A stretch of 64,000 nucleotides of DNA from Gonatopus flavifemur (GCA_018340375.1 JAFFJZ010000007.1:248001-312000); one strand, 5' to 3'; shown: positions 35,590-47,958, counted from the stretch's first letter. Made by a program: numbers and translations. Notes: generated by a model from the letters alone, not told the origin.

Positions 35590-35830
35590 CACCGAGAAAA
35601 AGGTTTATAATTTAAAAACTCACAGTTAACGAACGTATATTCGATTATAGGAAAATAAATATTTATTTCACGCAAATCTATTATGATTCTGTCAAATATG
35701 ATTCATTAACTATTAACAAACGTTTATTCCTACTAAATATCACTTGTTCATTATCAACAGAATATATTTATTTCTCCAGAAGCAAATATACGTTTGTTAT
35801 AATAACTATAAATGAACTTGTTTCTCAGTG
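35590..35830. mobile_element. 241-bp CAC(C/T)GAGAAA-ended element, TA target duplication
   Basis: Left end CACCGAGAAAAAGGTTTATA, right end CTTGTTTCTCAGTG. TA lies on both sides (35588-35589, 35831-35832). The interior repeats AACGTTTGTTAATA/ATAAACGT-like words. CACTGAGAG at 60514 looks like the start of a related but truncated copy. Non-coding. Confidence 0.7.
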
Positions 35831-37910
35831 TAGAACCATAAACTTTCCCTGGGGTTTTCTGGACTTCCAGTGACCTTAACGGAATGAGCGATTGAAAGTT
35901 TGAGAATATATGAATTCAAAGAAGGCAATAGTACGCCTGGAATTTTGGAAACTTCACGTATATTACATTGATAAGAGCTGAGGAAACTCAATTACAGTAA
36001 TGAAACTTCCAAGTTTTTGAAATTATAATCCGCTCATGATACCAATCAACTACTGAATCTTCAACACATAGGGTTGTAAATGGATCATTGTTATATTCAA
36101 AATATAAAAAAGGATACTCATGATGGATACTGACTATTGTTCGACACTTGATTCCTTGAATAAGAGGAGATGGGGTCTCCCTTCCCGCACGTTTGTGATA
36201 TGACTTCATCTGAAGATTCGCTCGGTGTCAGTACTTTCCCTGTAACATTCACTCAACATCACCGAAATGCATCAATTAATGTTTTCAACTGAAGAACAAA
36301 CTGACTAACAATGAACTACTGAATTTGATGTGAATGTTGTCGGAGCAACGGACGTGATATCTTTTACACATAGAATTGTGAAGTTTTGTGAAGATTATTT
36401 TTGTACTCACACTATGGGAAGGAATAATAATAGTCGATACTCACTGCTATTCGTCATTTGTTGCCTTGAAAAATCGGTCATTAGCTTTTTCGCTCCGGAA
36501 GTTTGTAACGTGCTTTCATCTCAAGATTCATATTGTAGCGGTATTTTTCCTGTAACATTCACTCACCATCACCGAAATGCACCAATGAATGTTTTTACAA
36601 TCCGAGAATATTGAAATCCGATTCCATCTTGGAAATAAAATCAGAGTATGCAGCCTCACAATATGCATACTCTTATACCAAATCCAGACTAGGAACGATT
36701 TATAATCTCAAGAAATAGGTCAACTGTTTTGAATAAGCTTCTTTAGCCTTGATGCATGTAACTGATTTTCTTATTCTTCTGATCATGATTCGCTCCTTGC
36801 CCCGATCCTAACAAGGCAGTCATCGATGAGGTACGTAGCCTTCTCATCGCTCCTGCCCCTTCTCGCTTATCTACTTGAAATCTACGTAGCGCAATGTACA
36901 GGCAACCGAATTCGTTTGTGGTTGGTGGTGCCTTGTTGGGAAATCAACTACACAATTTGGTATCAATCGAAGCGACAGATGGATCATCTTCATTTTATAA
37001 AAATGTGGGATGAATATTTGTTTTACTTGAAGTATGAAAGGGAATCATGATGATCGATACTCACTCCTGTTCAACATTCGATCTTTTGAAAAATAGGCGA
37101 CCGGCTTATTTTTCCCGTACGTTTGTGACGTGACTTCATCTGCAGATTCGTCCGATTCTAGTACTTTGCCTGTAATATTCATTCATTATCACCTTCAATT
37201 CATTACATCTTGAAAAGCCTGATTTTTTATTGTATATTTGTATACCAGCTGTAAGATACATTTTTATACATTGGTCGGGCAGAAACAATTAATGTAATAC
37301 AAATATGGATTACATTAAAAAAAGGTCTGTTCACTTGAATGATCTAAAGTAATCAAGATCCCAAAATGGCTTGAAGAAGGTAGGAGGCAGTAAACTTGAT
37401 TCACAGACTTTTATTAATTTCAATGTCAATATATTTTCCCAATGATCTTCTACATGTCAATGGTAAAATAAGTCATTAAGAATATTATTTCAAGAAGATA
37501 TTAATTTTTTAAGTTTGTCAAATATTTCAAATTGGTTACATTTCCTAAGGATAAAAGCAGTAAATCCATTTTTCAAAGTTAAAAAAACAGTAGTATTAGA
37601 ATTGTACTGCTTTTATCCGATGAAAGATATAAGTACTGAAAGCACTGAAAAAGATGAGGTGGTTTAATTTAAAAATATTCGAAATTGAGATTTCAGTCTT
37701 CTCTGATTTCACTTTTCACATTATACTGTCTTTTACTTGAGCATGACAGAGTAGTCACAGACTACTAGACAGAATAGCAGACAGAGTAGAATATTGCACG
37801 TTACACGATTCTCTTCTGTTTTTGGTTAGTAGTGACGGAGTGCTGAATGGCGCGTGGTTCTCATTTGTTTTCTGTACGGGTAGGAATGGATCACTCCATG
37901 ATGGAAAAGT
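35831..37910. other. Non-coding with a thrice-repeated segment
   Basis: Segments near 36115-36290, 36430-36600 and 37050-37190 are diverged copies of one another (GATACTCACT...TTTGTAACGTG.TTCATCT..AGATTC...TGTAACATTCACTCA). No coding family was recognised in the ORFs at 36330-36614 or 36826-37050. Confidence 0.45.
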
Positions 37911-37914
37911 ATGT

Positions 37915-38064
37915 TGCCTAGGGTGGCCCTTATTTTTCAATTTTTGAAAAGTTCAGCTCCCACCCTTTTATTTTGTTCTAACCCACAAAAAACCGATTTG
38001 TGCAAAATGTCAGTTCAATTGGACAACCGCTAGATGACCCTCAAACACCTTGAAGTCGAAATAT
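37915..38064. repeat. Dispersed repeat, inverted copy of 49.86-50.01 kb
   Basis: GGGTGGCCCTTA...TTTTTGAAAAGTT...CTCCCACCC...TGGACAACCGCTAGATGACC matches, in reverse complement, the segment from 49863 (GGTCGCCTAGCAGTTGTCCG) to 50005 (AAGGGCCACCCTAA). Confidence 0.65.
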
Positions 38065-39382
38065 ATCCCCCAAAAACCTCCAAAAAGGTAAAAAAACAAC
38101 GCCAAGTACATGAAAATCCCAAAAACAAAGAATAAAAAAATCTGAAAACACATTCTAAAGGCAAATTTCACTGCATTCAGAATTTCCAGGGGATATAAAA
38201 GGATATGCTCCATTCGAAAAAAAAAGATATGAAATCAATATGAGCGACCAAGTAAATTGGTTATCCAAAGGATATGTGGAAGATTTTTGTTATATTGTAA
38301 CTTCAGTTTGTTTAAACTGTATTGAAGGTAATTTATGATTTTCAAAAAAGCATTATTGTATTAAAAAAATAAATAGAACAAGCGTATCGTTCTGCTCGTA
38401 TATATAGATACCAAGAAGTGAAAAAAAGTAGAATTCCACAAGACATAAAAATGTCCCACAAAAACCCCTAGAAACTCCAACACAGTAAAAAATAACGTCA
38501 AATCCCAAAAACCATACAAACGTTTTACAATAACACTTGAAAAAAAATCCTTGAAAAAAACACTTCACTCTTTCCGGAAGATTACTTGATATAGCAAATA
38601 TACCATTAAAAAAAAATGTGAAAGGCAACCCTGTTTCGGAATTCGCATCAACCAGGAACACTTGGAGTGGCCGAAGAAGATTTTATGAAATTATATCATT
38701 TAAATTTCTTGTTTAATGTTCTATAGAAATTCATTTGTATATAATACAGGCTAAAAACTTCTACCATCGGCCACGCCAAGTGTTCCTGGTTGACGCGAAT
38801 TCCGAAACAGGGTTGCCTTTCACATCTTTTTTTTTTCAATGGTATATTTGTTATGTCAAGTAATCTTCCGGAAAGAGTGAAGTATTTTTTTCAAGGATTT
38901 TTTTTAAAGTGTTATTGTAAAACGTTTGTATGGTTTTTGGGATTTGACGTTATTTTTTACTGTGTTGGAGTTTTTAGGGGTTTTTGTGGGACATTTGTAT
39001 GTTTTGTGGAATTTTACTTTTTTTTTCACTTCTTGGTATCTATATACGGGCAGAACGATACGCTTGTTTTATTTATTTTTCTAATACAATAATGCTTTTT
39101 TGAAAATCATAAATTACCTTCAATACAGTTTAAACAAACTGAAGTTACAATATAACAAAAATCTTTCACATATCTTTTGGATAACCAATTCACTTGGTCG
39201 CTCATATTGATTTCATATCTTTTTTTTTCGAATGGAGCATATCCTTTTATATCCCCTGGAAATTCTGAATGCAGTGAAATTTGCCTTTAGAATGTGTTTT
39301 TAGATTTTTTTATTCTTTGTTTTTGGGATTTTCATGTACTTGGCGTTATTTTTTTACTTTTTTGGAGTTTTTTGGGGGGATT
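38065..39382. repeat. 1.3-kb palindrome with arms of about 610 bp
   Basis: Left arm 38065-38677 and right arm 38768-39382 are inverted copies with only scattered differences, around a 90-bp centre. The same ORF therefore appears on both strands (38353-38661 minus and 38790-39092 plus, sharing SSNLPERVK.FFQGFF and VWFLGFDVIFYCVGV). That ORF is T-rich and Phe-rich, resembles no known protein and is probably incidental. A MITE-like foldback or a recent inverted duplication is likely. Confidence 0.8.
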
Positions 39383-39967
39383 TCACTTCTTTTTCTGAAT
39401 ATACTTCCAACTGAACCCAAATGAAAATGAAATACCCCTGTCGAGTTTATGGCAATCGTAGGAATGAAGGAAATGTCCCCAGATAACTTATGTGATATAA
39501 AAATCCACTTGGATTTCCATCGGTCATCTCCTCATTGGACAGCAATAGATTATCGAAATGAAGAATGAAGGAAAGAAGGGAAGAAAAGCGAATTCCCATA
39601 AACAAATATACGCGTGAAGAATTCCGAAAACTAAATTTTCCTTGACTGATAAGTTGGCACTCAAAGCAGCTCAAAGCGCTCAAAGCAGTTCCCAGCGCTC
39701 AAAGTATCTCACGCCGCTCAAAACAGCCCACGATATTGTGCTGAACATGTCTTGAGCAGAAATTTCCAATTTTTCCAAGAAATCATTGTAAGAAAATCGA
39801 AACAAAATAGCTTTTACAGACAGAGGAAACTTGCGTACAATATATTCGAGGTATCCAACAGAAAATTTTTGTGTAAGATAGAATTTGTACTGTTTAGCAT
39901 GAAGCTAAAAATAGCTTTCCAGCAAAAATTTTTTCGGTCACTCTTTTGAATCATTGTGAAAAGTAGC

Positions 39968-40221
39968 AGATAGCAAAAGTTCCAAAAATTGGATCTCATT
40001 GAATTCTTTCGTGACCACAAAACGAACTACTCAAATGTCAGCAGAATAGAGTCCTTGGAGAATTCAGATCGCCTTTTGTCATACTATATATTGTACTGTA
40101 TATAGTATGACAAAAGGCGATTTGAATTCTCCAAGAACTCCATTCTACTGACATTTCAGTGATTCATTTTGTGGTTCCAGGAGGATTCAATGGGATCTGG
40201 TTTTTGGAACTTTTGCTATCT
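39968..40221. repeat. 254-bp palindromic MITE
   Basis: Ends AGATAGCAAAAGTTCC and GGAACTTTTGCTATCT. The core CGCCTTTTGTCATACTATAT pairs with ATATAGTATGACAAAAGGCG around a 7-base loop. The outer arms contain small asymmetric differences. Non-coding. Confidence 0.7.
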
Positions 40222-40447
40222 AGGTGAAGAGATATCAAATATTTATCATGCAACAAAAAGATATACCTTCAAGATATCAGATTGGAGACATTTGATAGTA
40301 CTGTACCAGACATTTTTCAGAATTCTGTGGAATATCCATCGAAATCATTCGAAAAAATTCTTCAAGAATATTTGGTTCGTTATGGTATTATAAAGGTATT
40401 CTATATTCTTCAAAACTGTACAATATTACAGTGATTGAATCCTAATT

Positions 40448-40714
40448 TTATGATGAAGCGAAATTATTGCTTTTTAAGAAATATATATACGAGTCTTTAG
40501 CATTACGTGGCCAATGCCGCTCTTCAACTTGCAGATCATGAATAAATATCCACTTTGTACCTTTACTTCGTAACATGCATGTGAAATTACCTTCAGAAAT
40601 ATTTTTACCCTGATGAAAAACAACAGCTATAACTTTATAAAAGTGTTGTGCAATTTTAATTTTTGAAGTTGGTACTGCTTTAATGTTTATATTTTCCACC
40701 TTTGTTGCTTCAAC

Positions 40715-40745
<31 letters not shown>

Positions 40746-41948
40746 TGTTTATACGGGTATAAAAGACCCTTTGTTACATAGAATATACATTCTTTGAACC
40801 ACATTATATATATCATGCATCAAAGGATTAAGCATCATGTTAAGCTCGACTACATGCATCTTATATTACGGCAACAGTTGACGTGTATAATTATAGGTGA
40901 AAAGGACAATTTGATATTAAATTTGACAAATGAGAGAAAGAGAATTCTTAAGATCAGAATGAGATGAAAATAATTCAAGCACATCACTGTAAGAATTTGC
41001 TAGGATACACATCCGATTTACCAGATCAGAATAACCGTATCTCGATTTATAAGAAATTGGATTGAACAACTTAGGGCGCCTTAATAAACGAGAAGGGACA
41101 TTAAAACGTACAAGTCCAAACAGTTGAGGGCAGCGAATTTTCCCATTAACAATTTTATGCAAAAATGAAAAATCATTGAACAAACGACGTGATTCCAAGG
41201 AAGGCAGGTTAAGTAGAGCCATAATCAATGAGTAATCATGACAAGTGACGCTCAACGGACGGCCTATCTGATAGGCAGCAAAACGCAGAAACTTATGCTG
41301 AACTCTTTCCAAGTCTGTACAATCCCGAATTAAATGAGGACTCCAAATTTGAGACGCATACTCAAGATGAGGTCTAACTAAAGTACAATACAGTGTTCGA
41401 AGTGCGTTATTGTGATTAAATATCATCAATTGCACAATTACATATCGTTCTGACGCTGTTATAAATGATTTTTCAGTTTTATACAAGTTATTACAATTGT
41501 CACAAGAATCTTCGAAAATTTTCCATGTTGAAAAATTGAACTTGAATATTTCTTGAGACTCAAATGATTTTTGTGAAATTGGAGGTAGCGCAAGACGTAT
41601 AACACAATTTGTACCAACAATATTTTCGGTATATTCACATTTCGTACATTCCGTTATAGTAGTTATTTGGTGCTTCACTAAATTTTTAATAGCCATTGAA
41701 TTTTCGCTAATAGAAGCGATGAATTCTCCTGCATCTTGTGAGTGATTATGCAAGTATTGTGAACCTGCAAGCTGTTGTAAAGCTATGATATCAAGGTTTT
41801 TTTGCGAATTGTAGTTCTGAATTGAAATATTTATAATGTAATTGGGGTCAGATAAAAGTAATTGTTTTGTCTTAGAAGCACAGTACAATATACACTGCAT
41901 TACTGCATTCAAATAAGAAGAAACACCGTCAACATTAATAAGACCCAT
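40448..41948 (-). pseudogene. USP-like (ubiquitin protease-fold) gene split by a LINE fragment
   Basis: The minus strand starts MGLINVDGVSSYLNAVMQC (Cys box; USPs have N.GN.CYLNA), then HSQDAGEFIASI (equivalent to QQDAHEFL), ITECTKCEYTE and DSCDNCNN (two CxxC zinc pairs), and FITASERYVIVQL. A LINE fragment (about 40735-41402) interrupts after IFNHNN. Coding resumes as VEATKVENINIKA, then FYKVIAVVFHQGKNISEG, NFTCMLRS and WIFIHDLQVEERHWP..SYIYFLK (the His-box/Asp-box region, normally GHYT.Y.R ... W...DD..V). Here the nucleophile Cys position is Ser (SSYLN) and the His position is Asn (GNFTC), so the copy looks catalytically dead even without the insertion. Upstream exons were not found. Confidence 0.7.
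40735..41402 (-). mobile_element. 5'-truncated LINE (Jockey/CR1-like) inserted in the USP-like gene
   Basis: The minus strand encodes the C-terminal RT-domain tail ALRTLYCTLVRPHLEYASQI then WSPHLIRDCTDLERVQHKFL, typical of Jockey/CR1-group polymerases. It ends at a stop near 40917, followed by a 3' UTR and an (AAATAAAT)n tail at 40707-40745. The flanking AATAA on both sides (CACAATAAC and AATAATGTTG) is a plausible target duplication. The RT catalytic domain and endonuclease are absent. Confidence 0.8.
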
Positions 41949-42088
41949 TACGTTTACCGCGTGAGTTTCTGCTGATTTTTCATCAATATTTTGGCCCCTG
42001 GATTATATATCATCCAATATCTTTATTCCTGAGTACCCAGGTGAAACAGTTTTTTCAGTGAGTAAATTCTTTGAGTGAAATTACAGGT

Positions 42089-43455
42089 GAAAAAGAGGAT
42101 GTAGATGTACCATACATCTGTACGTTAAATCCTACCATGATCATTAGGTGGCGTTGAAGGAAAATGCAGAAAAGATAGGAGCGCAGTGGATATACCACAA
42201 ATCTTTGCATCAGGTGCATTCCACTGACCAATTGACGAATGATTAGAGAGACTGTTTAGGATCAACTCGACGAAAATTGAGCAGATACAATATTCTGATT
42301 ATAGAAATTGTTGCAGAACAACTACAGGTCAACTGGACTGATGTGACTGGACGTGACAATTCATTCTGAATGTTTTCTTCCAAAGTTCCATCTTTTCAGT
42401 TGTTCCATTCAAGCTGGATTATATTTGTGTTCTTACAAACCTTCATTTTTATCCTTACTTATCTTGGTTTTGGAATGATTCAATTCTCAAATATCATGAA
42501 TTTTATTGAATTGTCATAGAGTATTTTGGGTTGAGAGATTTAGTAACTCTAGGATCTATGAAATGTTCAAAATGTATTCAAAGTGATTCATGATCATTAA
42601 AAAGCAATATCGTATCAAATATCCAAACCATTTAATATTCATGATATTTGAGAATTGAATCATTCCAAAACCAAGATAAGTGAAGATAAAAATGATAGTT
42701 TGTAAGAACACAAATATAATCCAGCTTGAATGGAACAACTGAAAAGATGGAACTTCGGAAGAAAACATTCAAAATGAATTGTCACATCCAGTCACATCAG
42801 TCAAGTTGATCGGTAGTTGTTCTGTAGCAATTTCTATAATCAGAATATTGTATCTGCTCAATTTTCGTTGAGTTGATCCTAAACAGTCTCTCTAATCATT
42901 CGTCAATTGGTCAGTGGAATGCACCCGATGCGAAGATTTGTGGTATATCCACTGTGCTCCTATCTTTTCTGCATTTTCCTTCAACGCTACCTAATGATCA
43001 TGGTAGGATTCAACGTACAGATGTATGGTACATCTACATCCTTTTCGCTTTTTCTTCATCCACCTATGATTCTGTTGGAAGAATCTGATAGTGGTATTAT
43101 TCAACGCAAGGACTTGTATATCCACTGCACTTCTGCCTTTTCTTCATTTTCCTATGACGCTATCCGATGACATTGATTATTGTGGTACATAACATAAAGA
43201 TGTATGGTACATTTACATCCTTTTTGCTTTTTCTTCATCCACCTATGATTCTGTTGGAAGAATCTGATAGTGGTATTCTTCAACGCAAGGACTTGTATAT
43301 CCACTGCGCTTCTGCATTTTCTTTATTTTCCTTCTACGCTACCTGATGATATTGATCGTGGTGGTAAGTAACATACAGATGTATAGTATACCTGCATCCT
43401 TTCTAATTTTTCTTGATCCACCTGTAATTTCACTCAAAGAGGGAAACCTTTTTGT
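42089..43455. mobile_element. Foldback element with unequal arms and 178-bp repeats
   Basis: Left arm 42089-42500 is the reverse complement of 42639-43045. Beyond 43045 the right arm carries two further tandem copies of a 178-bp unit (GATGTATGGTACAT recurs at about 43020 and 43198, variant at 43377). Both sides then continue with the same CACCTGTAATTTCACTCAAA phrase. The arms thus differ by two units, as in FB-type elements. Related degenerate units (GGTATATCC) continue to about 44190. No transposase. Confidence 0.75.
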
Positions 43456-45244
43456 ACATAGTTCATAATTTTGATTCAGGATGCCATATTTTAGTATACC
43501 TGGAATGCTCGATGACTAACCTTATTTTCGAATGTTTTTCAAACTTGCTATAATTGAATTTACATTCATTATCTATTCACTATTCTGTTTCATCATTTGT
43601 TCACGATTCTGATTGCAGAATGGTGGATACTAGCAGACTGTCCATTGGATATTATGGTATATCCATTATACTTTCGCCTGTAAAAAAATAGCAAATAAAC
43701 TCCAATAATCACCCTTGAGCAGGCTCGGTATGATCACGATTTTTCATCGATTGCCTACGATCTTCATCAGAGAAATCGACAGTGGAGCCTTCCCAAGTAG
43801 CTGGTCATCTGGTTTTGATCAGCTACTTCGGAAGGCTCCAGTAGTTGACTGTCCGTCAGGACTTATGATATATCTCTGACTTTCTGATATGTGGAGGAAT
43901 TGCAAATAAACTTGAATCTTTTCCCTTGAGCATGCTCGATATGATCCATTTGATCATTTTCCAACGACTCTAGCAGGAGAACCTGATAGTAGATTGTTTG
44001 TAAGGGGGTTATGGTATATCCGATAAGATTTCACCTAAAAAGTAATGCATAAATTTGAATCATTATTTTCGACTAGACCTTGTATGATTTATTTGATCAT
44101 CAGCCTGTGGTTCTGGTGGTAAGAACCAACAGTAGCAGACTGTTCATAAGGGATTACGATATATCTGCTGAGCTGTTGTCTGTAAAGGAATATTGTATTT
44201 TATGAATAATACACCATACAGAGCTTACCTATGTATATACCAATTTTCTGAATGTAGCAAATAGATTCATTTATACCTTTCTCAAACTTTTTCTGTTTTT
44301 TTTTACAAATAACCTCTTCATCATTTATTCCTTAATTCATTCATGAATTTTTTCAAGTCACATATAAGAGTATATATAATTCCAGGTTATTTGTATGCGT
44401 TTGATTGTTGTTATAATGACCTGTAATACCTGTAATGTAGTAACCTGCAATTCATCCATTTTTCAATTATGCTTTTAATATTATAATAACCTATCAATAC
44501 ATCGCCTCATTGACAGGTTATTCGTTTATGTTTTGACAATGTATAGACCACACTACACTGAAATCAACGCTATTGGATGTTTGGATTATATGGTGGAAAT
44601 GTATTGGAAACCTGCCTTAATGTACTGAAGAATTTCATCGTGTTTAGAAGAACCTTATGGAAAAATCGAGATATTTTGATCGCATCAAAGTTTGAATTGC
44701 TTATATCTCAGTATCGCGTGGACTGATTGAATTCGTAGTGTGCTTAATCGAAAGCGTATAATCGAATTATATAGTAAAAGTTTCATTATTTTTCCGTTAC
44801 ATGCAATATGTATTGAGTTATTGTAGTTTGATTTTTTTTTACTTTAGGAAATGTTGGTTTAGGCGTAAAGATACACGGTAGCGCACGACTTCTGCTTTTT
44901 CGTTTCACATGTTTTTTTTCGCGGTTTTTTCATATCACACGTTTTTTTTTCATGGTTTTTTCATATACTTGGCGTCGAGACGCTACCGCGTCTCTTGATA
45001 GTATATGAAACGACTAATTCTGTTCAAAGCCGATATACTCTTCCCTATCTCGATTATTTTCTCATTGCTTCATAGAAAAATTCATATTGGCACGTCAAGG
45101 GGACCCCAGAAATTGTTTTTCAATTTGTTTTGAATTTCCCAGGAACAGATGCGGAAAATTCCTGAAATGAAGTGAAAAATTTGACAAATGTCAGGATTCT
45201 CTCATAGCACACATGACTTTTATCAAATAAACGAATTTTCATTC
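43456..45244. other. Non-coding; degenerate repeats and a short hairpin
   Basis: Diverged copies of the TATGGTATATCC unit occur at 43.66, 43.86, 44.0 and 44.15 kb. A hairpin at about 43793-43850 pairs TGGAGCCTTCCCAAGTAGCT with AGCTACTTCGGAAGGCTCCA. Loose AGGTTATT words occur at 44.39-44.52 kb. No gene recognised. Confidence 0.45.
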
Positions 45245-47487
45245 TCAATAGCAATTTCTATACAATAAAAAAAAATGCAAATGAAGGAATAATAAACATC
45301 TCTTTTTCCTAAGAGATGTTTCAGTAGGATTCGGATAATTTTCACGATCTGATGCAACGATTTGTAAAAGAAACTGTTTCTCAGTTTCATTTCTCGTAAG
45401 AATGTTATTATAATCTAGGATGAGTTTAACACCTCTCTCTGCAACGTCATTGACAACAACTATTTCTTTTAGTTTTTCAATCCCACTTATGTGACCTGGA
45501 TCATCTTTCCATGTTGAGGGTTCTTTTTCGAAGAAATCGGTGTTGATGGGAAATCTCGTGAAGAAATTTTTCGTGCCAGGTGTTACAAGGAAGGAAAATT
45601 TGACGTTCATAAAAGAAGAAAAATTATTTTGGTGCAAAATGTACTTCTTTCTCCTGAATCTCTTTCTTCTTCCTCTGCTTCACTTCCATTTGCTTCCAGC
45701 ATCACTTGGATGATATTTCCCTTAACTGTTGTTGGAACATTGTCATCAAATAAGGATAGAGCCACGGTTTCGGGAGCTGAGTACCAGAGATGATTGAGAA
45801 ATTTTTTTGCAGCAACCCTACTCATTCCTGGATCAGTATTGTGGTAATTTATCAACTCCCGCATGAATGAGAAATCGTGATAATAAGAGGTTGTAACTGT
45901 TTCTGATGATAAGAACCAGGCTCGAATGTACACTCTAGCAAGAAAGATACATATTCTCTTTAAAGAGTCCTTCTCCCTATGTGATGACCTGAATTGGTCT
46001 TGAAACATGTATATCTTGAATGCATAAATTGCCTTTGTCATCCACCTCGCATGACTTACAGCTCCTGGTGTGCGAAACGATATCGCGTCCTTCGGAAGTC
46101 CGCCAAGAAAGATGATCGTTAACTGTAACAATTCTCGGTAATCATCTCGTCGTTGTTTTTGAGTGTAGAGGTGGTGTTCAAGACATTCAATAATAACTGA
46201 GCGGATATTATCAGGCACTTCATCGTTATCAGTTATATAAACATTCTTGTCGAGTTTCGCCCACCTTTCTCTAAATCTTTTGAAAAGCGCCATGTCTGGA
46301 CCAGAAGTTGGGCCCAATAATGAATCAAAACAGCTCTTCAAAACCAATTCAAAAATGTGATGACGGCAAGGGAGATACAGCAAGTCACGATTGAATAATT
46401 TTTCTCAATTTGTACAGGCACCATTTATTCGCCCTGTATTGCTTGCCGTTGTATCACAACAAAGTGCCTGTATTCTGTTAGTTATACCCCATTTCTCTAC
46501 TGCTAGGTACACAGCCAATGCTTGCTCTTCTCCTGAAGAAGTTGGGATTTCAGGAACTTCCAACAATTGTTCTTTGCCTTGAGAATTTATTATTACTGCC
46601 AGTCTATCAATTTTTTCAACACCTGTGAGTGCTGGGAGTAGTTTCCCATCCCAGTGCAACACGAATTCTTGGCAGTCATTGAATATGAATTTGGCTTAAA
46701 TTTCTGTATGTCTGGCTTCTCTGAATTTTTTCCGAAGGCGTTGAAAAGAAGTGCGATTGATTATCAGCTTTTCAGTATCACACCCGGAAGCTTCTGCAGC
46801 AGTCATTAATATGTAAACCGCATTTCTGTCAGTGACTTTGCAACGATCGAAAACTTCTGAGAGACGAGGAGTAAAAAACTGTAATGTTCCTCAAGTTGCT
46901 GCAACGTTTGCAGCTGCTGCGGTTGGTGATTCTTGCTGAACAGTAATAGAAGAATTTTCACTGTTGTCACAAATATCACTGCTTTGGCTGCTTGATGTTG
47001 AATCATCAATTTCTGATGCAGTAAATTGATGAGTAGTGAATTGTTGGTCCATTTCTTCATAAGTTCTTTTTTTCCTGGCAGTTTCCATTGTAATGCACTT
47101 CATTAGTCTTCTTTCCTTGCGCTCTAGTTCTTTGTCTACACCGATCATGGAGCCCGGTCTTCCTTTTTGACGTTGGAGCATCAGAAAATTCTTACCTTCT
47201 TCAATTTTCATATGTTTCAAAGCATCTAAATGAGCAATGTCGAAGAGCTCGTCTAAACTCTTCACAAAAAGATCTCTCTTTTCTTCTTCTGAGCCTGCAG
47301 TTCTAGACAAATTTTTCTGTAACTGTACCCACTCGTCGGAGAGTTGAGGTAACTTTTCAATGCAGTGGTCAGTTCTTCTAATACGGATTCGTGCTTTTGG
47401 CCAAAAAATAGAAACTCCTTGAACTACCAATGCTGCATTCTCCTTCGTTGTAAGATTTACAACTCTCACGTTATAAAAAAAAAACAC
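45245..47487 (-). pseudogene. DNA-transposon transposase-like pseudogene (CDTTASNTG/CRHH family)
   Basis: One minus-strand frame holds KSLDELFDIAHLDALKHMKI, then FLMLQRQKGRPGSM, an acidic/Ser-rich linker, FFTPRLSEVFDRCKVTDRNA, SFQRLRKKFREARHTEI, LHWDGKLLPALTG, ALCCDTTASNTGRINGACTN and LLYLPCRHHIFELVL. It extends to 45607. In-frame stops occur at about 46891 (TGA), 46696 (TAA) and 46405 (TGA). The C-terminal motif VVNDVAERGVKLILDYNNIL and EKQFLLQIV is in another frame (45245-45637), so there is also a frameshift. I recognise the motif set from multicopy proteins of arthropod and cnidarian genomes. HWDGK and CCDTTASN are plausible first two acidic positions of a DDE/D fold, by inference. The superfamily was not determined and no TIRs were located. 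Confidence 0.65.
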
Positions 47488-47811
47488 TTAAAACTTGCCG
47501 ACTCGAAGGTAATTTGGCCCCAAAAATTTGATCAGCGATGTATCCAACCAGAGAAACACAAGAATCTTTCCTCAATCTATGTGAAGGATTACCTGAAGAA
47601 GTTGATGCCATTTTACCAGTCTATGAAGAATACATCACATAAGTCACTTCACACCAATACTATGAACACTTCTGGAATAGTAATTGAAAAATTATTCATC
47701 GAAAACAATATTTCTAAGTATTGAAAATGTTTTGTGAATTTTCAGAGAATATTTGAAGAGGAAGAAGACGAATGTGAATATTCCACGGAGCCCCATATAA
47801 TATTAATAGAA
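47488..47811. other. Non-coding 5' flank of the transposase pseudogene
   Basis: No domain recognised. Confidence 0.3.
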
Positions 47812-47958
47812 CCCGACAAACACAACGTTAGAAACTTGACGGAATATGTTGTATAAGACGTCATTTAGATATCTAATAGATATCTTATAGAGCATAGAGA
47901 TCTGAAAGATGTCTTATGCAACCTTTTTTTTCAAGTTCCAGACGTTGCGTTGATTGGG
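47812..47958. mobile_element. 147-bp MITE with AGATATCT/GACGTC words, AA target duplication
   Basis: TIRs of about 55 bp with mismatches: CCCGACAAACACAACGTTAG on the left and CGTTGCGTTGATTGGG on the right, AA on both sides. The core repeats TAAGACGTC, AGATATCTAATAGATATCTT and AGATCT. Non-coding. Confidence 0.7.

Noticed and set aside
38353..39092. Phe-rich 100-codon ORF pair
   Set aside because: Mirror copies in a palindrome, driven by T-rich sequence. A membrane-like composition alone is not evidence of a gene.
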